The notes: generated from the letters alone by a model not told the origin. A stretch of 56,080 nucleotides of DNA from Lachnospiraceae bacterium (GCA_014804425.1 JAAUZV010000002.1:1-56080), one strand, 5' to 3'; counted from the stretch's first letter, positions 7,800 to 16,718 are shown. A program made the numbers and translations.

Positions 7800-9566
7800 A
7801 TGGCAGAATTTCGAGTAGCGGCAGTATTCAGCGACCACATGGTATTACAGAGAGATAAGAACATCGCGGTGTTCGGCGATGGAGTGGACAAAGAGCGTGT
7901 GACGGTCACGTTGGAAAGGGACGGGGAGAAAGTATCGGCAAGCGGCGTTGTGTCAGGCGGACGCTGGAAAGTGATGCTGCCTCCGCAAAAGGCGGTAAGC
8001 GGCGCGGAGATGACTGTATGCTGCGGAACAAAGGAGCTGCGGTTTTTGGATATTGCGATCGGCGAAGTATGGCTTGCGGGCGGACAGTCCAATATGGAGA
8101 TGGAACTGCAAAACGCGTATGAGGGCGCGCGGGCGCTTGCGGAGGACGGCGCGCTGAACGATCAGGCAGGACCGAACGTGCGGTATTATTACACGCAGAA
8201 GATCGGTTATATGGACGATAAGTTTTTTGAGCAGGAAAAAAAGACATGCTGGGGCTGCTTCGGGGACGGCAGTGAAAAATACTGGTCGGCAGTCGGTTAT
8301 TTTTTCGCGAAAAAGCTTGCAAAGGATCTCGGCGTGACGGTCGGCGTGATCGGCTGCAACTGGGGCGGTACGAGCGCGAGCGCGTGGATGGACAGGGAAA
8401 GTCTTTTAGAGGACAGCGACCTGCGTTCCTATGTGGATGAATATGACGCTGCCATCGCGGGAAAAAGCACAGAGGAGCAGATTCGGGAATACGACGAATA
8501 TGAGGCGTACCATGCGGAGTGGAGTAAAAAGGCGGAGGAGCTTGCCAAGACCGATCCGATGCTTCCGTGGGACGAGGTGGTCGCACGCTGCGGAGAATGC
8601 CGCTGGCCGGGGCCGATGAACTGCAAGAACCCGTTCCGGCCGGCAGGATTATATGAGAGCATGGTAAAGCGGGTTGCGCCCTATACGCTGCGCGGCGTGA
8701 TCTGGTATCAGGGCGAGAGCGATGAGCATAAGCCGCGCATGTATGAAAAGCTGTTTACAAAAATGATCGGCGTATGGCGCAGAGAGTGGAATGATATTCT
8801 TCTGCCGTTTATGTTTGTGCAGCTTCCGATGCACCGCTATGAGCAGGATGCGGATTTTAAAAACTGGCCGCTTATCAGGGAAGCGCAGTACCGTGTGTTC
8901 CGCACCGTGAAAAATACGGGAATCGCCGTAGCGGCAGAGTTTTCCGAGTGGTCGGAAATCCATCCGCGCAGAAAGCGTGTGATCGGAGAACGTCTGGCAG
9001 ATCAGGCGAAGTGTCATGTGTATAACAGGATGCTCGCGCGGGATGCGTTCGGACCGATCTACCGCGAACATATTGTGCATGACGCACAGGGGGCAGGAGG
9101 CTGCGGGAAAATCGAATTGCAGTTTGCCTGCGCGCACGGCGGTTTCACGGTAGTAGACAGACCGTTTGTGGAAAAACAGATTTTGGACGAGGAAGGGATC
9201 GTCGTGATGCCGAGGAGGCGGGGAAAACAGCCCGTGCCGGCAGAAGGTTCAACGGAAGCGCGCGAGCAGATGGATGCGCCTGACTTAACGCCGGATGAGA
9301 AACGTTCGGATGGTTTTGAGATCGCGGGTGCGGATAAGCGGTTTGTGCCTGCACGGTACAAGGTGGACGGAGAGAAGATCTTTGTGTGGTCGGAACAGGT
9401 ATCCGAGCCGTTGTATGTGCGTTATCTGTGGACAAACTATCGGATTCCGCATATTTTCGGTTCTCATACCGGTATTCCGCTCATGCCGTTTCGAACGGAT
9501 TTTGATGATGAGATCGAGAAGACAGCGGTAGGAAGCGCGCAGGTGCAGCAGGTGATGGAACTTTAG
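7800..9566 (+). CDS. Sialate O-acetylesterase-like SGNH hydrolase
   Basis: A 588-residue esterase. The N-terminal beta domain begins with FSDHMVLQRDKNIAVFG; the catalytic region carries GGQSNMEMEL (Ser nucleophile near residue 97), GVIGCNWGGTSASAW and VIWYQGESDEHKP, and ends with EIHPRRKRVIGERLA, which supplies the His; these are typical of the SASA family. Members remove acetyl groups from sialic acid or plant polysaccharides. No signal peptide is visible, so it likely acts in the cytoplasm on imported oligosaccharides. AAGGAGG precedes the ATG. Glycosyltransferases follow, but substrate linkage to them is not evident. Confidence 0.88.
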   Translation: MAEFRVAAVFSDHMVLQRDKNIAVFGDGVDKERVTVTLERDGEKVSASGVVSGGRWKVMLPPQKAVSGAEMTVCCGTKELRFLDIAIGEVWLAGGQSNMEMELQNAYEGARALAEDGALNDQAGPNVRYYYTQKIGYMDDKFFEQEKKTCWGCFGDGSEKYWSAVGYFFAKKLAKDLGVTVGVIGCNWGGTSASAWMDRESLLEDSDLRSYVDEYDAAIAGKSTEEQIREYDEYEAYHAEWSKKAEELAKTDPMLPWDEVVARCGECRWPGPMNCKNPFRPAGLYESMVKRVAPYTLRGVIWYQGESDEHKPRMYEKLFTKMIGVWRREWNDILLPFMFVQLPMHRYEQDADFKNWPLIREAQYRVFRTVKNTGIAVAAEFSEWSEIHPRRKRVIGERLADQAKCHVYNRMLARDAFGPIYREHIVHDAQGAGGCGKIELQFACAHGGFTVVDRPFVEKQILDEEGIVVMPRRRGKQPVPAEGSTEAREQMDAPDLTPDEKRSDGFEIAGADKRFVPARYKVDGEKIFVWSEQVSEPLYVRYLWTNYRIPHIFGSHTGIPLMPFRTDFDDEIEKTAVGSAQVQQVMEL

Positions 9567-9620
9567 ATTGCCGCGGGCTGTTGGCAGCATGGATGATTAG
9601 TATGTGAGAAGGAGTCAGGT

Positions 9621-10958
9621 ATGGAACGGGTAGGCATTGTGATCTGCAATTACAATAAGGCAGATATGGTGTGCGAATGCATTCAGACCGTGTTGGAATC
9701 AAAGTATACGGATTATCGGATCTATGTGGTGGATAACGCCTCATCGGACGACTCCGTGAAACGGGTGCGTACACGTTATGATGGGCAGGTCACGCTGCTC
9801 GTGAATGAGAAAAACCTTGGCGGATCGGGCGGATTTAACACGGGCATCCGCAGGGCGCTTGAGACCGGGCACGAATATGTGTGGTGTCTGGACAATGATG
9901 TGTTAGTGGACGAAGGAGCGCTCGGGGTGCTTGTGGAGTTTCTGGATGCGCATCCCGACTGCGGTATGGCGGGGTCACGCGTCGATCATATGGAAGCGCC
10001 CGAATATGTACAGCAGTACGGCATTATTGTAGATTTTGATGAGTTCTGCGTGGAAGCAAAATATCTAAATCATTTGGAGGACGGCACAATGCCGGATGTG
10101 GTCTATTCCGACGCGGTCGCGGCATGCTCCGTGCTGGTAAGAAGCAGCCTGATCAGAGAGATCGGGCTGATGCCGGAGGACAATTTCCTTTACTGGGATG
10201 ACACGGAATGGGGATGGCGCTGCAACTTGGCGGGCTATCGTGTCGCCTCCTGCGGAAAAAGCATTGTGCTGCATGCCATGGGAGCTAAAAAGGAGACGGT
10301 CAATACGTTTCCGACCTATTACGCGTGGCGGAACTGGGTTGATTTTTTTGCCAGATATACGCCGGAAGAAAAGCTGGAGCGCATGTATGTGAGCTTTTTG
10401 GATGCGTTGTTTGACATGCAGTATGAGGGGCTTTACAACGGCGTAGAAAACCGCGCAAAAACGACGATGGCGGCATTTGACGATGCGCTGCACGGTATTC
10501 GCGGAGAAGCCGGAGAAGACCGCATTTTTGAACTGGAGCCAAAGAAAGACCGCCTTGCGGAGCTGATTGCGGCGGAGAAAAAAGCGCGCGGAGAGATCCG
10601 GCGGATCGTGATAGAGGAAAACGGCTTTGCGGCGCAGGCGCAGCTGTTAAAAGAGCAGCTGCAGGCGCTGTGCCCGCAGGCGGAATTCGTTGATAAGACC
10701 GACGGAAAATCCCTCCGCTTTGCCCTGTGTCAGTTCCTTTTTACACAGGAGGATGTGAGCCTGCAAAAATACTATGTGGACTGTCAGGGCAATCTCTTGG
10801 CAACTGAGGAAGACGCGCTGTTGATCATTAATTATGCCTACAGTAAGCGCGCATTCCGCTATACGATGCTGCCGCTGTTTCGGCGCAGTGTACAGAAGCT
10901 TAGAAAGACGGCGGCTGACCGCCGTACTGAAAGAACGGAAAGGGACAAATCAATATGA
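9621..10958 (+). CDS. Family 2 glycosyltransferase (rhamnosyl/galactofuranosyl-like)
   Basis: The 445-residue protein begins with a GT-A domain: VGIVICNYNKADMV, VVDNASSDDSV, NLGGSGGFNTGI and the metal-binding CLDNDVLVDEG, then FLYWDDTEWGWRCNLAGY near residues 190-208 and HAMGAKK. This arrangement fits GT2 enzymes that add rhamnose or galactofuranose to cell-surface glycans. The C-terminal 170 residues are helical, charged and not assignable. The stop overlaps the start of a small Cys-rich ORF (ATGA), so translation of the two is coupled. AAGGAG lies eleven bases upstream of the ATG. Confidence 0.88.
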   Translation: MERVGIVICNYNKADMVCECIQTVLESKYTDYRIYVVDNASSDDSVKRVRTRYDGQVTLLVNEKNLGGSGGFNTGIRRALETGHEYVWCLDNDVLVDEGALGVLVEFLDAHPDCGMAGSRVDHMEAPEYVQQYGIIVDFDEFCVEAKYLNHLEDGTMPDVVYSDAVAACSVLVRSSLIREIGLMPEDNFLYWDDTEWGWRCNLAGYRVASCGKSIVLHAMGAKKETVNTFPTYYAWRNWVDFFARYTPEEKLERMYVSFLDALFDMQYEGLYNGVENRAKTTMAAFDDALHGIRGEAGEDRIFELEPKKDRLAELIAAEKKARGEIRRIVIEENGFAAQAQLLKEQLQALCPQAEFVDKTDGKSLRFALCQFLFTQEDVSLQKYYVDCQGNLLATEEDALLIINYAYSKRAFRYTMLPLFRRSVQKLRKTAADRRTERTERDKSI

Positions 10959-11119
10959 GCAGAAAGCACAAAGAGGGGGAGATCACCTGTCCGATCTACG
11001 GAAAGGTGATCGAGGAACGCTATTGCATGGAGGAATGCCTGCTAAACGACTGCGGCATGCTGATGCGGAATCATGCTGCGGAGGAACGCGGGGAGCATGC
11101 GCCGGATAAGAGGGGCTAG
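10955..11119 (+). CDS. Small Cys-rich protein coupled to glycosyltransferase
   Basis: A 54-residue ORF whose ATG overlaps the glycosyltransferase stop as ATGA. Four cysteines at 12, 24, 28 and 33 (CPIYGKVIEERYCMEECLLNDC) suggest a metal-binding or disulfide-bonded core; the ends are hydrophilic. No membrane segment or signal is seen. I do not recognise the family. The overlap with an upstream gene in the same operon is the main reason to believe it is expressed. It ends 38 bases before the stop of a convergent gene. Confidence 0.6.
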   Translation: MSRKHKEGEITCPIYGKVIEERYCMEECLLNDCGMLMRNHAAEERGEHAPDKRG

Positions 11120-11157
11120 CGGGCATGTTATTCGGTGTCTGTGTGCGGATCGTTCGG

Positions 11158-12177
11158 TCAGACATGCCACTCCGCGGCCTGCCTGCGGTAGTCTGCGGCA
11201 GGATCGGAAAGTCCGACGGCATCAAACACGCGGGCAAGCGCCAAAAGCGCCTCGTCCCCGCCTAAATGGATATTACAGATCGGCGTTGTCTCAAAGGCGG
11301 CATTGTAATACCAGATATGGGCTTCATTGAAGTCATTGCATGCTTCATAATAAGCGCCGAGCTCCATACAGATTTCGCTGCAGCTTCCGGAGACAACGGC
11401 CTTCATTGCATACTTAAAAAAGGATGCGACGTCATTTTGGACGCGGTAGGCATGCGCGAGCACGCAGCTGATCGTCAAAAGCTCCTCCGCGGAACGGTTA
11501 TCCTCTGACAGGAGGCGCGTCATAATGGGAATGGTGTCGATAAAATGAGCGTCCGTCCCGGAGATGAACAGCTCCTTTGCATACATGGAGAGAAGACGCT
11601 TCGGCATAGAGGGAGCGTCCGGCGTATCGTAGGTTTTCCGAAAAATTTGCAGATCACGGTCGGTATGACTGTCATGCGGCTTGTGCAGGATGCGGATGTC
11701 GCTGTCAAATACGACCGGTTCCGTCACGACCGTCTCATGGATCGGACCGTCAAAATAGAAGCCGCGCAGGCGTTTGTATAGCTTGGGACGGTATTCCTCA
11801 TCATAATTGTACGCGGTATTGTAATTGAGCTGTCCCGCGTATTTCATCTGTACGATGTCGATCTCAGGGAGCATCGCCTGTTTTAAGTCGCGGAAACGGG
11901 CGCGGTTTTCCTCATCGAGCACCTCGTCCGCATCGGCGCAGTAAATATAGTCCATACCGGCCTTGGAAAAAGAAAAATTACGCGCCGCCGCAAAATCATC
12001 ATTCCACACATAATCATAAATCTTGTCCGTGTAAGCAGCGGCAATTTCTTTCGTCCGGTCGTCAGATCCGGTGTCAACAATGATGATCTCGTCCATCAGA
12101 TCCTTCAGACTGTCCAGACAGCGCGCAAGAAGCGCTTCTTCATTTTTTACTATCATACATAAACTGATCGTGATCAT
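11158..12177 (-). CDS. Family 2 glycosyltransferase with helical repeat C-terminus
   Basis: The 339-residue protein opens with ISLCMIVKNEEALLARCLDSL and IIIVDTGSDDRTKEIA, has YCADADEVLDEENR as the DxD region near 80-92 and RLRGFYFDGPIHETV near 135-150. This is the SunS/WaaE-like GT2 group. The last 150 residues are helical, with TPR-like character (AHIWYYNAAFETTP, ALLALARVFDAVG). Substrate unknown. It is the only gene in its direction between 839 and 34800. GGGAGG lies eight bases before its ATG. Confidence 0.87.
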   Translation of the reverse strand: MITISLCMIVKNEEALLARCLDSLKDLMDEIIIVDTGSDDRTKEIAAAYTDKIYDYVWNDDFAAARNFSFSKAGMDYIYCADADEVLDEENRARFRDLKQAMLPEIDIVQMKYAGQLNYNTAYNYDEEYRPKLYKRLRGFYFDGPIHETVVTEPVVFDSDIRILHKPHDSHTDRDLQIFRKTYDTPDAPSMPKRLLSMYAKELFISGTDAHFIDTIPIMTRLLSEDNRSAEELLTISCVLAHAYRVQNDVASFFKYAMKAVVSGSCSEICMELGAYYEACNDFNEAHIWYYNAAFETTPICNIHLGGDEALLALARVFDAVGLSDPAADYRRQAAEWHV

Positions 12178-12216
12178 AAAAAACCTCCCTAATATAACTC
12201 CAGTTTACACCCAAGC

Positions 12217-12239
12217 GGGTGGAATGGCTACCCTTTTTT
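12217..12239 (+). terminator. Hairpin with T-run in divergent intergenic region
   Basis: GGGTGG (12217-12222) pairs with CTACCC (12228-12233) and six T residues follow. An alternative pairing, CACCC with GGGTG just upstream, would exclude it. No plus-strand gene ends nearby, so its role is unclear. Confidence 0.5.
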
Positions 12240-12241
12240 AG

Positions 12242-12263
12242 TTATAGGAAATTTCTTAGTACT
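12242..12263. repeat. 22-base intergenic motif, copy 2
   Basis: Same as the element at 1370-1391 with one substitution (T instead of G at position 15). It follows a T-run by two bases and is itself followed directly by another terminator hairpin. Confidence 0.6.
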
Positions 12264-12264
12264 G

Positions 12265-12288
12265 AAAGAACGCGCAGCGTTCTTTTTT
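12265..12288 (+). terminator. Intrinsic terminator hairpin upstream of ROK gene
   Basis: AAAGAACGC pairs with GCGTTCTTT around GCA, followed by T. The same nine-base stem forms the terminator behind gdhA at 21791. Here it lies before a promoter, possibly insulating the ROK gene. Confidence 0.7.
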
Positions 12289-12325
12289 AAACGGCAGGGA
12301 AATTCGGACACGGGATTGGCGTTTG

Positions 12326-12354
12326 TTGAAAAATAACAGCAATGGGACTATAAT
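12326..12354 (+). promoter_or_regulatory. Sigma-A promoter of ROK kinase gene
   Basis: TTGAAA (12326-12331), 17 bases, TATAAT (12349-12354). Because the -35 box covers the TTG codons that could begin the longer reading frame, the true start is downstream. Confidence 0.8.
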
Positions 12355-12403
12355 ACGATTAGATGCAGAACAGCGTAAACGGTTAGAAGCGGAGGAGATA
12401 GAT

Positions 12404-13357
12404 ATGCGTTATCGGATCGGCATTGACTTAGGCGGGACGAACATCAAGGCGGGGATTGTCGATAATGAAAATGAAATTCGTTGGGAGAAGCAGATACCGA
12501 CTCATGCCGAACGTCCGGCACAGGATGTCATCCGCGATATGGCGGGGCTTGTGAACAGGCTGCTATGGGAGTATGAAATGGAGAAGTCGCAGATCGCGGG
12601 TGTCGGCATCGGTTCGCCGGGAACCGTTGACGCGAAGACAGGCGTTGTGGTTTACTCCAATAATTTTGGGTGGGAAAACGTCCCGCTTGGCGAAAGCCTG
12701 ACAAAGGAGCTGAAGCTGCCTGTGCGCATTTCCAATGATGCGAACTGTGCAGCACTCGGAGAGGTAAAGGCGGGTGCGGCGCGCGCGTACGCAAACTGTG
12801 TGCTGATCACGCTCGGTACGGGCGTCGGAAGCGGTATTGTGATAGACGGACGCATTTTCGAGGGCGCACATGCGGGCGGCGCGGAGTTAGGACATACCAT
12901 GCTTGTGCAGGACGGAGAAGCATGTACCTGCGGAAGACGGGGCTGTCTGGAGGCCTATGCCTCGGCGACAGCGTTAATCCGCGATACCCGTCGTGCGGCA
13001 GAGGAGCATCCTGATTCTCTGTTATGGAGCCGGTGCGGGGGAGACCTGAAAAATGTGGACGGCAGGACGGTGTTTGATGCGGCGAAAGAAGGGGATGCCT
13101 GTGCGCAGGCGGTTGTGGAGCGTTATATCCGCTATCTTGGAGACGGGATCGTGAATGCGGTCAACCTGTTTCGACCGGACATTGTACTGCTCGGCGGCGG
13201 AGTCTGTAAGCAGGGAGAAGTTCTGACGAAGCCGCTTTCCGAGCATGTCAGACAGTACTGCTTCGGAGGAGAAAAGAGCTTTATTCCGAAGATCGGGATC
13301 GCACAACTGGAAAACTCCGCAGGCATTTTGGGCGCGGCGGCATTGATTGAAACGTAA
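12404..13357 (+). CDS. ROK-family sugar kinase (glucokinase-like)
   Basis: The 317-residue protein has the ATP-binding start GIDLGGTNIKAGIVD, the sugar-binding GIGSPGTVD and NFGWENVPL regions, the catalytic ISNDANCAALGE Asp, and the zinc-binding ELGHT...CTCGRRGCLEAYAS motif of ROK kinases. It likely phosphorylates glucose or a related hexose in the cytoplasm. GGAGGAG six bases before the ATG at 12404 and a perfect promoter just upstream fix the start. It has no N-terminal winged helix, so it is an enzyme rather than a repressor. Confidence 0.93.
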   Translation: MRYRIGIDLGGTNIKAGIVDNENEIRWEKQIPTHAERPAQDVIRDMAGLVNRLLWEYEMEKSQIAGVGIGSPGTVDAKTGVVVYSNNFGWENVPLGESLTKELKLPVRISNDANCAALGEVKAGAARAYANCVLITLGTGVGSGIVIDGRIFEGAHAGGAELGHTMLVQDGEACTCGRRGCLEAYASATALIRDTRRAAEEHPDSLLWSRCGGDLKNVDGRTVFDAAKEGDACAQAVVERYIRYLGDGIVNAVNLFRPDIVLLGGGVCKQGEVLTKPLSEHVRQYCFGGEKSFIPKIGIAQLENSAGILGAAALIET

Positions 13358-13439
13358 AAAATTCCGTAAGCGGATTCTTCTGAATGACTTACGGTCATTC
13401 TACATGTTTTTCAGAATTATCAGTATTGGAGAGAATTGT

Positions 13440-14576
13440 ATGATCATGCATTTTCGGCATGCGTGGAAGCACATTATTTATCATAAATACAACAGTATCA
13501 TTTTGGTGATCGCGCTGGTGCTCGGATTTCTGTTCCCTTTGCTTGCTGTCAATGACATCAACGATGTGATCAGGGACGGAGAGGTATCAAGGTATCCGGA
13601 CGCTTCCCGTATATCCGTGTTCGAGTATCTGATGAATTATAAGGACGAAGAAGAGATCGAAGCGGCGATTGACCGCTGTCTGGGGGAAGGATTGTTTGAA
13701 CGGGCGGGGTATTCTTTCAGCAGGTCAGAGATCGTTTATGTGGGAGATCAGTCTTATACCTGCGGAATCAGTGGAATCAGCAGAGAGTATCTGTCATTGG
13801 CCGGCTGGGAACTGATGGGCGGAGCGTTTTTTTCAGACAGTGATTATGCGGCGGACGGTGAAAAAGTGTGTCTGTTCAATTACGGTGCCGGATTTGGGGA
13901 AAGGAATATTCGGGTCGGGGATACGATTGAGATTTTGGGAGAAGCCTTTCCGGTAAAAGGGATCGTGCGCGTTCCGAGAGTTTATGGCAGCATATTGATT
14001 CCCTATACGGCGTCTGCCGTTTCCGCGGATTCTGATTTTGGCTCATGGGTGCAATATCAGGTACTCACCTACGGAGAAGGAAATGTAAGACCGATGGCGG
14101 TGGCAAGGAAATTGTTTGAGCTTTCGGACACGGACGGCGGTGTGCTCTCGGCACAGACCGGAGAAGAGCAGGAGGAGCTCTATTATGCTTCCATTTGGAA
14201 AATCAACAAATACCGCATCCTGCGCGCAGTGGTCGTGATCGTGTTTGCGGGACTCAGTATGCTGTTATTGTTTATCGGGATGATCTTAAGGGAGAGATAT
14301 GATATGGCAGTTCGTATTGCGCTCGGCGCCGGCCGTACCGTACTTTGGCTGGAATCTGTGGTCCGCAATCTGCTGCTTGTTCTGATCGCTTTTTTCATTG
14401 CGTTGGTTCTGTATCCCTGTCTGTCTGTGAGGGTTGCGGGAGCCGGAAGTCATCTGCTGCTTCGGACGATCGTGCAGGTCGGAATCGGAGGGGCGGTCTT
14501 TGTGATCTTAGTTGACAGTGCCGTTCTTTTGATAGGTTTTCGGAAACAAAACGTTGCTCTGCTGTTGAAAGGATAA
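13440..14576 (+). CDS. FtsX-like ABC transporter permease, first subunit
   Basis: A 378-residue membrane protein with one N-terminal helix (about residues 18-38), a large extracytoplasmic domain, and three C-terminal helices. The loop ALGAGRTVLWLESVVRN between the first two C-terminal helices is the typical FtsX/MacB coupling signature (hxLGA). Two reading-frame-open residues upstream of 13440 include an inverted repeat (CCGTAAG/CTTACGG), so I start at ATG 13440 with GGAGAG upstream; another ATG is two codons on. It forms one transporter with the next two genes. Such systems export or sense peptides. Confidence 0.85.
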   Translation: MIMHFRHAWKHIIYHKYNSIILVIALVLGFLFPLLAVNDINDVIRDGEVSRYPDASRISVFEYLMNYKDEEEIEAAIDRCLGEGLFERAGYSFSRSEIVYVGDQSYTCGISGISREYLSLAGWELMGGAFFSDSDYAADGEKVCLFNYGAGFGERNIRVGDTIEILGEAFPVKGIVRVPRVYGSILIPYTASAVSADSDFGSWVQYQVLTYGEGNVRPMAVARKLFELSDTDGGVLSAQTGEEQEELYYASIWKINKYRILRAVVVIVFAGLSMLLLFIGMILRERYDMAVRIALGAGRTVLWLESVVRNLLLVLIAFFIALVLYPCLSVRVAGAGSHLLLRTIVQVGIGGAVFVILVDSAVLLIGFRKQNVALLLKG

Positions 14577-14592
14577 GGTGGGAGAGGTTGTT

Positions 14593-15834
14593 ATGAGCTA
14601 TTCCATGAAAAGGATTTTATGCAATCTTTGTCATAACTGGCTGCTGTATCTTGTGATCGCCGCCCATTTTATGCTGGGGGCAGGGCTTTTTATCATTTGC
14701 ATGAACTTTCGCATGACGAGCAGGGAGCTTCTTTCTGAGAGTAAGAAAAAGAGTATGGAAAGCCTGATTCCGGTGACAGAGATCAACGGCATAAGTGAGT
14801 ATGGATATGGCATTTCCTATGATACCTATCTGCGGCTGAGCACGGATGAGACTTATGAAGATCTGGAGATGCTGTTTGCGGAGATGTATGGGGGCGGATT
14901 TGGTTATTTTAAGTCAGAAGATGATGCGATGATGAGGAATTTGGACGTTTATTTTATGAATGACGCCCTGTTCAACGAACTCTATCATATTCCGAGAAAG
15001 GAAGGCATCATCTATGTGGGAAAGCAGGCATACGACACGCTGCTTGTGGTGGCGGAGATGATAAAATACAAGGATGACCCATCCTTTTTTCTTTATATTG
15101 AGGGAGAGGAAATGTATATTGAGGGAGAAACCCTGTTTGTGGCGGGAGAAGCTTATTCCTATGAGATCGTGGAGGATGTCTTGCTGCCCACCGACGACGA
15201 TCCTGAATACATGCCAAGCATGACGTATGCGCTCATTTTTCCGGTGGAGGATGCGTACGATACCATGCCGGACAGCGGAGAGGGGAATCCATACCGGAGC
15301 TTTTTGTTCTACCGCTATCGCAATGCCGATTGGCGGGAGGATCTGATCTCCGGTCAGCTTCGGGAGATCAATGAGGCGACAACCAGTACCGGCTACTTCA
15401 TCGTACAGGATGAATATAAGGAATTAAAAAGACAATTGGACGATTTTCGTTATGATATGGATCGGTGGATGATGGTGGCAGTCAGTGTGCTTCTGCTTGC
15501 GGGGGTGGGCTGCATGGGCTCCATGTTCCTACTCCTAAATAAACGCCGTCATCTGATCGCGGTGTCGGTTGCTTACGGCTCTACCATGCGCCGGATCACA
15601 GTGGAGACGATCGCGGAGGCGATGATCGTTCTGGCAGCAGGAGGCGTTCTTGGGGTATTGATTTCGCCCTGGTTAAGAAGGCTGGTTCTTTATCAGGGCG
15701 AGCTCAGGATGAATGGTGCCGGGATCGGGATTGTGTTTGCGGCGGCGTTTTTGTTCAGCGTACTCTCCGTTTTGGCGGGTATGCATGAGATCAAGGCAAG
15801 AAACGTGGCGGCGACCTTAAAGGAGGATGCATAA
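14593..15834 (+). CDS. FtsX-like ABC transporter permease, second subunit
   Basis: A 413-residue protein with the same plan: one N-terminal helix (about 18-38), a large acidic outer domain (about 45-290, including EGEEMYIEGETLFVAGE), three C-terminal helices and a VAYGSTMRRITVET coupling loop. GGGAGAGG five bases upstream supports ATG 14593 over the in-frame GTG at 14578. The stop at 15834 touches the ATG of the ATPase gene. The two permeases differ in sequence, so the transporter is probably a heterodimer. Confidence 0.85.
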   Translation: MSYSMKRILCNLCHNWLLYLVIAAHFMLGAGLFIICMNFRMTSRELLSESKKKSMESLIPVTEINGISEYGYGISYDTYLRLSTDETYEDLEMLFAEMYGGGFGYFKSEDDAMMRNLDVYFMNDALFNELYHIPRKEGIIYVGKQAYDTLLVVAEMIKYKDDPSFFLYIEGEEMYIEGETLFVAGEAYSYEIVEDVLLPTDDDPEYMPSMTYALIFPVEDAYDTMPDSGEGNPYRSFLFYRYRNADWREDLISGQLREINEATTSTGYFIVQDEYKELKRQLDDFRYDMDRWMMVAVSVLLLAGVGCMGSMFLLLNKRRHLIAVSVAYGSTMRRITVETIAEAMIVLAAGGVLGVLISPWLRRLVLYQGELRMNGAGIGIVFAAAFLFSVLSVLAGMHEIKARNVAATLKEDA

Positions 15835-16503
15835 ATGTCTACGATGATCAGAATGGAAGAGATCGTGAAGGAATATGGGAAGGGCGGCAGCAGGACGGAG
15901 GCGCTAAAGGGCATATCCCTACAGATTGAAAAAGGCGAGTTTGTTGCCGTGACGGGGGCATCGGGATGCGGTAAAAGCACGCTTTTAAACATTATGGGAG
16001 GAATGGACCGGCAGACGGGCGGTGTCTATTACTATGATGAAACGCCGGTGACAGGGTTTTCGGAAAAGGAATTGGCAAGGTTTCGAAACCGCAATATCGG
16101 GTTTGTGTTTCAATCGTTCCATCTGGCAAAGGAGCTGACGGCAGTGGAGAATGTCGAGCTGCCGTTAGGATATGCGAGGGTCGGGAGCCGGGAGAGAAGG
16201 AAGAGAGCGATGGCGCTGCTTGACAGGGTAGGTCTTTTAGCAAAATACAAATCGCATCCGTCAAAGCTTTCCGGCGGAGAGATGCAGCGGGTAGCGATTG
16301 CTCGCGCGCTGGCAAACAGCCCTCAGACCTTGCTGGCAGATGAGCCGACCGGAAATCTGGATCATGAAAACGGCCAGGCGATCATGAAGCTTTTACGCGA
16401 ACTGAACAAAGAAGGCACGACGATCGTTATGGTCACGCATGACAGGGAGCTGGCGGATATGGCGGACAGAAAAATCCGTATTGCGGACGGGAAAATCGTA
16501 TAA
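15835..16503 (+). CDS. MacB/LolD-type ABC transporter ATPase
   Basis: A 222-residue ATPase with Walker A GASGCGKST (41-49), Q-loop FVFQSFHLA, signature LSGGEMQRVAIARAL, Walker B TLLADEPTGNLD and the switch His in VMVTHD. The GNLD after Walker B is characteristic of exporters working with FtsX-like permeases. It begins immediately after the second permease stop, with AAAGGAGG inside that gene. No two-component system or regulator is adjacent. Confidence 0.95.
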   Translation: MSTMIRMEEIVKEYGKGGSRTEALKGISLQIEKGEFVAVTGASGCGKSTLLNIMGGMDRQTGGVYYYDETPVTGFSEKELARFRNRNIGFVFQSFHLAKELTAVENVELPLGYARVGSRERRKRAMALLDRVGLLAKYKSHPSKLSGGEMQRVAIARALANSPQTLLADEPTGNLDHENGQAIMKLLRELNKEGTTIVMVTHDRELADMADRKIRIADGKIV

Positions 16504-16569
16504 TTTTGTGTTAAAAGATAAAAAATAATAATTTAAAACGGTTTGGCGGCAGTTTCCAACAATAGTGAC

Positions 16570-16598
16570 TGGACAAATACGCTGATTTGTGATATTAT
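16570..16598 (+). promoter_or_regulatory. Probable promoter of tRNA-Arg
   Basis: TGGACA (16570-16575), 17 bases, TATTAT (16593-16598); the tRNA starts about 48 bases downstream. Confidence 0.5.
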
Positions 16599-16617
16599 GT
16601 TTGCGTTGTAATAAAAT

Positions 16618-16633
16618 TGTAACAATTGTTACA
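16618..16633. promoter_or_regulatory. 16-base perfect palindrome upstream of tRNA-Arg
   Basis: TGTAACAATTGTTACA is exactly self-complementary. It lies between the putative promoter and the tRNA, 13 bases before the tRNA 5' end. Candidate operator or processing-related structure. Confidence 0.4.
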
Positions 16634-16646
16634 GGAAATTACACAC

Positions 16647-16718
16647 GCACCCGTAGTCTAATGGATAGAACGAAGGCCTCCGACGCCTTTAATGCAGGTT
16701 CGATTCCTGTCGGGTGCA
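16647..16718 (+). tRNA. tRNA-Arg(CCG)
   Basis: Acceptor stem GCACCCG pairs with CGGGTGC, the anticodon stem AAGGC/GCCTT encloses CTCCGAC with anticodon CCG (reads CGG), and the T arm is GCAGG-TTCGATT-CCTGT. The discriminator is A and CCA is not encoded. The D stem has a C-A mismatch. Length 72. Confidence 0.9.

Noticed and set aside
12323..12403. TTG start extending the ROK kinase by 27 codons
   Set aside because: The codons lie in the -35 to -10 region of a clear promoter, and ATG 12404 has GGAGGAG.
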